A stretch of DNA of 64,000 nt from Garcia nutans (taxonomy: Eukaryota; Streptophyta; Magnoliopsida; Malpighiales; Euphorbiaceae): the NCBI GenBank assembly GCA_947685225.1, contig CANTUV010000024.1, forward strand, positions 15,394,001 through 15,458,000, in the 5' to 3' direction. Under the pieces are notes generated by a model. The model saw only the letters and a list, made by a program, of their open reading frames with translations. It had not been told where the DNA came from and ran no database searches. The translations under genes were made by a program, and so were the position numbers. Each line of letters starts with the position of its first letter. The stretch's first letter is position 1. Below, one piece after another: positions 10,501 through 19,867 of the stretch.

Positions 10501-12948
10501 AGCTCTTTTAGCTAGATTGGTCTTTGTCTTTTGCATCTTCATTCTTTTGAGAGTTTTGTTCTTCCCTTTTGCAAAAATTCAGCTATTTTTAATTGGACCT
10601 TATATCCTCTCCTTGCCCCCCGTGTGGCAAAATATTTGTAAGTGAGTTTAAAAATATTTGGTATATAAACTCAAAAAATTGAAAAGGAGAACCTTTGCCC
10701 CCTGTGTAGGCTTAAACCAAAGATTTTATCCATGCAAGCTTTGATTGATGTTTTTGCCATCTAGTTCTTCGCACAAGCACGTATTTCTTCTCTTTGCAAA
10801 ATTACTAGAGCTTTCTCAAGCAATGGGCTTTCCATGCCCCCTGATTTGACATCTTCTTTTGATTCTTCACTTCATAGAGTGTTTACTATTCACTTTGATA
10901 AAGAATAGACAATACAAGACAAGAAAGTGCGATGTGATATGCTCATGTATGCATGATATGCATGAATGATACTTACAATTGTTCCATTGACTCACAGACT
11001 AAGGTGATCAGCAAAAGTGTTCTCATTGGTTTCCTTTTAATGCTTGTTCAAGTCTTGTATTGGAATGATCGAAAGCTTTGCATTTGAGGCTTTTATCGTC
11101 AAGATGTTGAAAACATGAGTGGTGGAGACCCTAAGCAGTAGAGTCAGGGATGTATCCATTTCAAACTACATTTTAGCATGTCAGTTGATAGCTTCTTCAT
11201 GACCTTGCCAATAATAATTTCCTTTTCCCAATGTGTCCTTTGGAGGTTCAACATGCTTCCCTTAACTTGAAGGCTTTGTATGACAAAACATTTTTTGAAA
11301 TTTTTGAATTTTCATTTTGAAATCAAATGTTGGCTTTGCCAAATCAATGTCAATGTACCTCAGGACTTGATTTTCCAATTTGACATATCTATAACATGAC
11401 AACCCTAGTTACCATACTAAACTCTGGAATCAATCCTATTTAAGCAAGAATTGTTGCACTTCAGATAGGCACATACACATTACTTGGCCAAAGGTCTCAT
11501 TTGAGTTTAAATATTGTCTATCTCATATGTATGCTTATCCAAACTATCTCCACTAATAGACTCTACCTACCAAGAGAGATCAACAGGTCTTCAATAGGCT
11601 TGAAATGGGGTCTATAAGGGACATGGGTTTAAGTGAAGGCCATTTTGAGATTGGAGCTTGTGTGACACAATGGACAAACCTTCACACTATAAATTTCTTA
11701 TTGGAACTTTAGATAGTTGGGAGCAATCTTTCTAGTCCCCAAATTCCTTCTATCTTCTTGGCATTAATCTGGATCTTGATTAGGACAGTTTTGCCCTTGT
11801 AAAAAGTTTAAGACCCAAATTCATTTCTTTTCTTCTTTTACCTTTTCTTTCCTCTTACTCTTTCCTTTTTTTTCTCTTACCTTACTCTTTCCTTTCTTTT
11901 ATCATTTTGTCCTTCTTTCTTGTAGGACTATCACATACACAACTCTCGAGAACTAGATGGTCTTCCTCCTTTTTCTCCAGTTTTGACTTAGTCTGTGGTT
12001 GGGTTGGATCAATTCCAGTAAAAATGTCTTTATGAACCAAATGGAAGCCTTTTGTTGTCTTAGGTAAAAGAGAACTCAATTGTCTTTTTGAACCACCTTT
12101 TTAGGTTTTCTTTTTTTTTTTAGCTCAAACTGAGTTGTCTTGTTTGTACCAACTTGGGCTTCCAATAATGAATGAGGGGAGTAACATAAATCTTCATTAA
12201 CAGGGATAAGCCATTTGTTACTCTAATGTTGTCTTGATATATTAAGTAAACTTCAACTACCCTTATGGTCTTAAAAACATCAACTACCCTTATAGTCCTG
12301 AGAACTTCAACTATCTTTATAGTCTTGAGAACTTCAACTATCATCATAATCTTTACTAATCATTGCTATCTTTGATCTTCTTGACTCTTCATCTTAGTAA
12401 TCATAAGACTTGTTAAAAGTTTCACAACAACTCAAGGTAGGTTATTGGGGTTTGTAAGCCAATAAAAAGAAAGCTAAAATTTTATGAAGGCTCAAAGGGA
12501 CAACTAGGGATTGATATTTAATTGGGTGGATACTAGTTGTTGGCTAACCAAACAATGCCTAGATCATTTCTCTCTTAAATAAGCAAAGTTCAATTTCGCC
12601 TCAAAAGTTTGTCAAAGCATGTTCTAAGATTGGCTAGGACCTAGACAAAGGTAATTATGCAAGAGCCCTCTCTATGTAAGCATACACAACTCAATGCTAT
12701 ACAGCAATTCTCTCACCTAGTAAAGTCATTCAAGTCATGATGCCTAGACACATTAATTTATGAACATCAAGCTAGATTCCTCATTGGTTGAACACCAAAA
12801 TGAACAAAGACCAACAAAATTTTTTATAAAAGTAATTTATTCAAGCAACATTAAATTTGAAAAACACGATAGTTCCAATTAAAGAAAGTAAAATTGAAAA
12901 GCAACATTCAAGCTAAGGAAAGTTCATAGAGTTATGCTTCTTTTCCTT
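10501..12948 (-). other. Non-coding interior of the gag-only element
   Basis: This is 2.4 kb downstream of gag on the element strand, where an autonomous relative would carry protease, RT, RNase H and integrase. None of their motifs is seen on either strand. At 12243-12350 a unit of about 27 bases (AACTTCAACTATCTTTATAG type) is repeated four times. Two small minus-strand frames (11882-12079, 12120-12347) show no recognisable domain. The second is the 27-bp repeat read as protein. Confidence 0.7.
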
Positions 12949-14316
12949 TTACATCTTCAATATCCCCATCTTGAAAAGAGGATAAACAAAATCTTCTTCC
13001 AATCCTTTTCCCACCATGAAGGTTGCCGGTGGAGGTACTCTTCCAAACTTAGGTAAAGGGTTGTTCTTGGTATTGGGGTTATCTGGCTCGGGTAGCTTGC
13101 CACTATCGATTAGGTCTTGGATCTCATGCCTTAGACGAGCACATTTATCTATTTCATGTCCTCGAATTTGATGAAATTGACAGAAGGCCTTGGTATTGAA
13201 GTTTGGTGGCATTGGATTATGTAGAGGTTGAGGAGCTAACGGTTGTAACAACCCTTTCTTTTGTAGCTTGCTAAAAACATAAGATAGAGGTTTCCCCAAT
13301 TCTGAGAATTGTCTTTTATTTCCTTGACCGGTCATATTAACATCAACTTCTTTTTGCATGCTTTGATTGTTAGGCTAGTTGTTCCCTTTCTCATTCCTTC
13401 TTATTGAAAAGCGATTCTTCTCCCTTTCCCACTCTTCAATTTGTAGACAAGCTTGGAGAAGATCTTTGAAGTCACGGATGAGTGTATGAGACATCCTTTC
13501 ATGAAGATTAGGCAACACCCCTCTCACAATTATCCTTATTTGGTCACATTCATCGGGCCTCTTCTTGAGTAAAGCGGCCTTGTTTCTCCATCTCTTAACA
13601 TAATCTACAAAATTCTCATTTGGCCTTTGCCTAATGGACTCCACTTCCATCAAGGTAACTTCCAACTCAATATTATATCCATATTGTTGGATGAAGGCTT
13701 TGTAAAGTGGATCCCAACTCTTTTGTGTTCCATCATCTAAGGTATTGGACCAATTTTGGACAACAGGGTCCAATGAGAGCATAAAGTACCTTAGAGTTTG
13801 AGCCTTAGTAGCTCGAGCAGACTGCATAGCAGTGATATACTGCTTCACATGAAGATGAGGATTTCCAGTACCATTGTACTTTGCAAAGGATGGCATCTTG
13901 AATTTATAAGGGACCTCTTCATCTTGTTCAAATAGTTTGTCAATCTCAGACATCTCTTTAGTTTTCAGCTTCTTCTTAAATTTCTTTTCTAAATCAACAA
14001 TCATCTTTTCAACATCAGATGTCTCGGTCTTTTCAATAGTTGCTCTCTTAACAATCTTTGGCTCCTTTTTGTCTTGAAGATCTTGGTAGTATTGAGCCCA
14101 ATCATCATCATCAATGATCACCTTATCATCATCAAAAGCTACTTCATCAATTTTAGCCTTCCCCTTGACTTTCTTGGTGCTAGCAGATGCTTCGGTATTG
14201 TTTCCTAAAATTGCAGCTAGTTGATTCTTTATGGTCTCAGCCATGGCCTCTTTTATTTCTTCCATCTTGGCGTTGAGGGCATCATCAACCATTCTTTGAA
14301 TTTGTTTGGGCTTCAT
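12949..14316 (-). pseudogene. gag: gag of a Tat/Ogre-type Gypsy element, one in-frame stop
   Basis: The frame runs 455 codons on the minus strand with one internal TAG (13375-13377). The part before the stop has an acidic, lysine-rich N-terminus and then a retrotransposon gag domain at about residues 135-305. Readable words there include FKMPSFAKYNGTGNPHLHV, WDPLYKAFIQQY and FVDYVKRWRNKAALL. After the stop the same frame gives CQFHQIRGHEIDKCARLRHE, a shortened zinc-finger-like motif typical of this branch, followed by IQDLIDSGKL. The family protein forms the particle that packages element RNA. Apart from the TAG the frame is clean over 1.37 kb, so either decay is recent or the stop is read through. 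ATG at 14316 is the first start of the open frame. No pol follows. Confidence 0.85.
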
Positions 14317-15480
14317 TATTTTTGGTGAGCAAGTGATTGAGTCGTAGCTAGGTACTTCATCTCCGGCGTAGGTCGGATTATTGTAAGCTTTAGAACTATC
14401 ATAATCCAGGGCTATGAGCTAGAGAGGATCAATGATATGAGATGCAAATGTATGCATGTATGCACAAACGATCAACAAATAAGGATAAATAGGACGTTCA
14501 TTCCAACCTTATAACATCCACACACAAATGGCGAGTCTCTTTTCCTAGGTATATGGTTGACAAAATACCAACATGGGGTATCTTGCTTTCGAATAATTCC
14601 CTCGGACGTTTCAACCAATAGTTATATTTTCGAAAATGGAAATCCATTCATAATAATTTCCATTAATTAGGTTTTAATCCATTCAACCAACTATAGTAGC
14701 TTTTATGCTATGTTGGATTAAAACAAAATTAAGAGGTTTATTACAAATAGATTTCTCACTTAAAAAGAGTATCTAATGGTTCATGCCAAAAACAAGCCCA
14801 TGGTTAATTTATTCTTAATGTAAACTAGGCCCACAATTGATTTTTAGTATTTCATAATTGACCTAAATATTTTTGCAAGCTCTTTGTAAAAGAAGGTTGG
14901 GTGAAAATAGTTTTGTTTCTAAGCCCATTGTAAAAGATTTTAGAAAAATGGATTTTGGGCTTAGTATTTGGGCCATGAGCCAATGAATTTTTGATTTGTT
15001 TTTAGAAAAGTCTTATGTCCAAAGACCATCTTGAAAATTTTAAAAATAGCTTTAGTCTTTTGATTTTTTTAAAAAAAAATTATTTTGAGCTTACAATATA
15101 CTCAGGTCATATTAGAAAAAGAACAAACCAAATAAGCCATGATTTAGACTAAGATAAACTAACCATAGTCAAACAACATGCATTTGGGGTAAAAACCTAA
15201 GGAAAGTAACTAGGCCAATTACATGAGCTTTAGTCTTTGGGTTAAAAGGCTTAGGTCCCCATAGCAAGTATATACCAAATGGTACGAGGCTATGAGTGGT
15301 TATGCCATGCTCGATCTCCATACCTTGAGTGAAAGTATGGTATCCCTTACATAACATAACACAGGTAACACGGGCGTCCTAACTCACGCACATGATGCAA
15401 TCTAAGATGATGCAATGGATAATATCATTATAAGAAAGAATAAAATAATATAAAGACCAACGGAATCAACTTCTCTTATC
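14317..15480 (-). other. Untranslated leader between PBS and gag
   Basis: These 1.16 kb separate the primer site from the gag start on the element strand and lack a long open frame. A small frame at 15169-15357 has no recognised domain. Long leaders are usual in Tat/Ogre elements. Confidence 0.6.
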
Positions 15481-15497
15481 TCCAGTGGAGTCGCCAC
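15481..15497 (-). promoter_or_regulatory. Primer binding site, TGGCGACTCCACTGG type
   Basis: The minus strand reads GTGGCGACTCCACTGGA immediately after the 5' LTR. This form is used by the Tat/Ogre branch, where tRNA-Arg is the usual assignment. I did not verify the match to a tRNA of this species. Confidence 0.75.
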
Positions 15498-17731
15498 TAT
15501 GAGAGGGAATTTTTGCCCCCACTCCCGGTGGAATAGTTCTTGCGACTTCGGCACTGTTTAGGCTCGGGGCCTTAGAGAACACAGACCTAAGTCCGAAGAA
15601 AATGGAGTGGCCACCCGGACGGACCGGGAAAAAGAAAGGGGTGGTTGACTCGATTCCTAAGGAATCCCCAACCCCCTAATGGGTTTAGAAAGTTGGGTAC
15701 GTGTGGGGAAGGTCAGAAATGGCCAAGCACCCCCACAACGCCCGGTTCATTGGAACCGGCCTCCTTTACAGGTCTTAATATTATAAAATTCTTAAATATA
15801 ACAACATTATCCATATTACACACAATAATTAAAAGAAACCATCAATATATTAAATTCAAAGTAAGGTCCAAGCAAAACAAACAAATGGACATCCATCCAA
15901 GGATGGAAACATGTCCTTACATCACATGCCTAAATAGGACACCCACCGAAAGGTAGAAAGATGCCCTTTACATAGGTTCTAAAATAGAAAAGAAAATTAA
16001 ATTACATGATGTTTAACTAATGAGGTACCCACCAAGTGGAAACATACCTCTTACAACATTGGGAAGTCTAAACAAATTGATAAAATAAATAACTATTCAC
16101 CATAAATAAATCATTCATCAAAGCTATTAATCAAATATAAAATAAACATCCATCCATGATAAATTAAATAAATCAAGTATTGAAATTAAATAAATTAAAG
16201 CATAAGAGATAAATCAAAGCATAATCAAGTATAGAATTAAATAAATCAAATAAAAGTCCAATTATAGCTACTGTGACTTTTATGGAATTAAAATAGATTA
16301 GGGTTTTATGTTTTAACAGGTTGGTAAGACTGTTTGATTAACTAAATTAATATTTGAATGGTGAAATCATGAAACTAGGGTTTTAGACACTTTAAAATTG
16401 TTTTGATTTGTGGTTTTAAATGGTGATTTCAAGCTACGGTGTAAATTTAAAATATTTATATTTTATGGTTTTTTAATGTTTTAAAGGATTAGGGCTTGGA
16501 TAAAATTAAGGTTTAAGGTTTTAAAGGAATTAGAATTTAATATTTTAGGTTTAGAAGTTAAATTAGGGTTTTATTGTTTTTATAATTTGGGTCTCGGGTG
16601 ATGCATGGAACTTTTAGGATTAAAAAATAAATTTGATACTTTTATGTGATTTTATGAAAATAAACCAAACAAATTAGAGTTTTTTATAAATAGAAAAGAT
16701 TTATATAATTGGAAAAAGTGGTTTTAGGGTTTTTTTTTTGGGAGAAACAGAACATGTTTTAAGATTTTATAAATTTAGAAAACAAATTTTGGTTTTGGGG
16801 CTTTGAAGAAATAAAACTAATAACTTTAAATTCTTTGGAAAATAAAGCAACGAATTAGTGTTTTTGACTTTAGAAAAACTAAATTAAAGTTCAAAGGTTT
16901 TTAATTTTGAATAACATAATTTCCTAATTTTAGCTACTGTGTAAAAAAAAAACAAAGAATTTAATACATACCTTTTTTTTATATAATTCCTCCAAAACTA
17001 ATTCTTCTTTGATGAACAAGCTCCAAAGACAAGCATTTTTTGCCTTTGAATTGCTTAAATCGTGTTTCTACACCTTAGAAATCAATTGAATTCAATTATT
17101 GCTTTTCCACTTCACTTTCGGATTCAAATTCTCAAAGCTACTATGAAATTTTTCCACCCCCAATTTGTTTGGCTTTGGTCCTTATTTATAGAGGTCTTTC
17201 TATGTATATTCCTTATTATTCACGGCAAGTAATCTAAATAAGAAAAGGAAACCAAAACCTAATTAAATTAGATTTCGAAAATTTTGCGTTAGAAAAAATT
17301 ACGCTGCGGAAAAAAATTGCCGCAGGAAAAAATGCGCTGACCAAAAAATTCTGTCGCAAGAAACTGCAGCAGTGGGATCTCGGTAGGCCTGCGGGCAACT
17401 CGCCCGTAGGAAATTCCTGCAGGTGAGCTATTTCGCCCGCAGGATTTTCCTGCCGGCAAAATAGAAAATCTATTTCGCTCGCAGGAAAATCCTACAAGCG
17501 AAATAGAAAAACTATTTCGCCCATAGGAATTTCCTGCGGGCAAAATAGTTTGGGCTGTTTCGCCAGTAGGAAATTCCTGCTGGCGAAATGCTCACGGGCC
17601 CACGTGACGATTTTTTCATCGCTGATTTTTTCGACTCCAATTTTTATTTTTATTTTTATTTGTTTATTTTTATTTTTCATTAATAAAAATTAGATATTGG
17701 ACCGAATTGGGTAAAAAATTAAGGGTCCACA
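15498..17731 (-). repeat. Right LTR (5' LTR) of the gag-only element
   Basis: The 2234-bp LTR ends in GGGTCCACA, followed by the CTCTC duplication. Its plus-strand left end is TATGAG where the partner has TGTGAG. At 17390-17590 it holds an expanded array of inverted phrases. The clearest is the palindrome made by CGCCAGTAGGAAATT and AATTCCTGCTGGCG; others are CGCCCGTAGGAAATTCCTG and CGCCCGCAGGATTTTCCTG. The partner LTR has about two such phrases, this one about five. Minus-strand frames at 17289-17680 are this array read as protein. Confidence 0.85.
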
Positions 17732-17736
17732 CTCTC

Positions 17737-18000
17737 GATGAGTTAGCGGGCTCTGTTTGCTTTACTGATAAAAACTTTGTTCGTCGATATTACCGACATA
17801 AATTTTCTATCAACATTATCAATGGATTTGGTTTTTCTATCAGTAATACTGATAGATTTTCGTTGGTATTCCCAATAGAAAAAACTTTTTCTCGGCAATC
17901 TCATGAATCCATGTTTGGTATTGGCTGATAGATTTTTTGTCGATATTACTGTCTAAAACTTTTTTTACTAGTAATACCGATAGAAATTCTGATCACTATC
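17737..18000. repeat. CACTA subterminal inverted-motif zone, right part
   Basis: After the CTCTC duplication the CACTA remnant resumes with many short motifs such as TTACTGATA, ATATTACCGACATA, AGTAATACTGATAGA and AGTAATACCGATAGA in both orientations. The outer terminus is not found. 18001-18091 holds nothing certain except GGCTCTAATACT at about 18030, which resembles a reversed initiator-tRNA primer site. Confidence 0.5.
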
Positions 18001-18091
18001 TATATACTTATCTTCCTACAAAACCTTCGGCTCTAATACTACTTTTTGGTATATGATTAAAGCAAACTACATGTAATTAATCATATAAACT

Positions 18092-18199
18092 ATAAGTGTT
18101 GGTCCATTTGACAACCAAGAGGGGGGGGGGTTGAATTAGTATTTTTGGAGAATCAAGGTAACTTTGAAAAACTTTAATAAGTAAAAAGGAAACAGTAGG
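18092..18199 (-). repeat. Old Sirevirus LTR, left piece
   Basis: It starts TGTTGGTCCATTTGACAACC and continues AAGAGGGGGGGGGTTGAATT. This is the reverse complement of the Sirevirus LTR 3' end seen intact at 46500-46544, including its C-rich signal. It breaks off at GTAGG (18195-18199), the left target duplication of the Athila element, and resumes at 61707. The join restores the order of landmarks seen in the younger Sirevirus LTR. Confidence 0.75.
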
Positions 18200-19867
18200 T
18201 GTTGTGCTCGACAAATTACTACTACAAGCAATATTTGCAAGTATATGAGGTAGTTGTAGCAACGGTGATCACCCCAAGGTCATCTCACAAGGAAGGAATT
18301 ATTTTGCAATCGTTTGACTGACAAGTAAATCTAAAACCAAGAGTGTGATGTATTGGAATGGTGAAAAACAATTTTAAATCTAAAAGTAATATATGTAATG
18401 GTTGTACAAGATTAATACAATTCTAGGAATGGTGCCTAGGATTGTAGATCAATTTAATCAAAGCTTAATTCTTAAATTATCCATTAACACGACCTTGTAT
18501 TTTAATTTGTTCCTCGAGTTTAATTAGTAATTACCAATTCATTAGTTTTCACATTCATGAATTAACGACAACCAATTATTTTGAAATTGCAAATTAATAA
18601 AACCCTAGAACATATATTTCTAATACATTCTTAGGGTAGTTGAATGCATAATTCCAATTTCACATTTCACCTCTCGGTCCTTCATTCAATATCTAGAGAT
18701 AAATAGGTAGCTAATTTATCAACCTAACATTCAATCCAATATAATCAACTAATAATAAGGTATATTAATGGAAATATCAAATCAAGTCATTCAATCAAAT
18801 CTACTACAAACCCTAGGGATGACTAGTTTAGCTCATCATCATCAATTTAAAAAAAATATTCATCCCAATATAAATCAAATCACAATTGTACATTGAAATA
18901 TTAATGTTCTTAACAAACAATAACAATCTAGAAATGAATTAAAAGATGGAATGGTCACTCTCGCAAGCCCCCAACTCCTCCTTAATTAAGCTTTCTTCAA
19001 ACCCTAAACTTCACAAGAGCTTGCTCACCCAATTTTATCCGCAAAAATGTTAAGAATCTTGTTTATGGAAGAAATGGAAGATGAAGATAAAGGTGATGAT
19101 CATGGTCTCTCTCAAGACCAATAGCAAGAAGATAAACAAAGGGCCAAGATGATCCTCCTAAAATGTGCATATGTCTCCCCCTCTCCATTTTTTTTTAATT
19201 TCTTAAGACACAAAGCACGCCTTGCCAACTCATACACTCTACTTTGTCTCCCACTTATTTCATTATTTAAATCTTCATCCCATGAGTTACACAACCTTTT
19301 TCTTCTTTTATTATTTCTTTTTAAAAGATAGCACCGGCTATCCCCCATTTTGCCCCCATTTCGTGTAAAATAATTTAAAGAATTCTCACAAGACACGACC
19401 AAGTCATGAGTGGCTTGGCCATGTTACCCATTTTCTTATGGACACGGCCAAGCCATGTGGCCATGTCCATGGTTGCCTCAATATCTTGTTCCTTTTCCAA
19501 GTGGGACACAGCCAAGGCCTTGGCCATGTCACGTGACAAGGTCAGTGGCTTGGCCGTGTCTGTTGAGTGTGTTCTCCACTGTCTCTATCGTTGCTTTGAT
19601 CTTTAGATGGGACACGGCCAAGGCCTTGGTCATGTCATGTGGGTGCATTCATTTTTGCATTTCCTCCTTGCTTCTTCTTATTTTGTTTAATTGGTAAGAC
19701 ACAACCAAGGCCAGTGGCTTGGCTGTTCTCTTGAGTGTATCTATCTCTGCCAAATTTTCCTACCTCTTTCCTTGGATGAGGGACAATGCCAAGACATGAA
19801 GTGTCTTGGCCATGTCTCATGTTTTTCTACCTTAATAATCCATCAAATTGAATTAAAGCTCCATTGT
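18200..19867 (-). repeat. Left LTR (3' LTR) of the Athila element, truncated
   Basis: It aligns throughout with 57228-57312 plus 59941-61600; shared text includes GGTGATC, CCCCAAGGTCATC and ATTCTTAGGGTAGTTGAATGC. The last 110 or so bases of the LTR are missing at 19867. At 19391-19820 is a dense array of ACACGGCCAAG, GGCCATGTC and GGCCGTGTC boxes in both orientations. Open frames on either strand across this array (19112-19876) are not genes. Confidence 0.8.

Larger units (their letters stand above)
6601..17731 (-). mobile_element. Non-autonomous gag-only Tat/Ogre-type LTR element (TR-GAG-like)
   Basis: The element is 11.1 kb on the minus strand. Two similar LTRs (6601-8809 and 15498-17731) are flanked by a perfect 5-bp target duplication, CTCTC (6596-6600 and 17732-17736). 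Next to the right LTR the minus strand reads GTGGCGACTCCACTGGA, the primer site form used by the Tat/Ogre branch. A purine tract abuts the left LTR. Between them is one gag frame (14316 to 12949) and then about 4 kb of tandem repeats with no protease, RT, RNase H or integrase. This matches what is called a TR-GAG element: it would encode its own capsid protein and borrow pol. It sits inside the CACTA remnant. Confidence 0.85.
3960..18000 (+). mobile_element. CACTA (En/Spm) DNA transposon remnant, interrupted
   Basis: Two adjacent gene remnants (TNP2-like transposase, then a TNP1/Ptta-like gene) are followed by DNA rich in short inverted motifs around ATTACCGAC and GTCGGTAA. That is the usual order at the 3' side of a plant CACTA element. 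The Tat-type element 6601-17731 splits this subterminal zone, with CTCTC duplicated on each side, so the CACTA copy is older. I did not find either CACTA terminal repeat, so both outer ends are estimates. The 5' half of the transposase is missing or unreadable. Confidence 0.65.

Noticed and set aside
9983..10645. Open frames on both strands across the tandem arrays
   Set aside because: Their proteins only repeat the array words and both strands are open for the same reason.
17289..17680. Minus-strand frames repeating SCERN/SYGRN-like words
   Set aside because: These are the palindromic phrases of the Tat-type LTR. The other LTR does not keep the frame.
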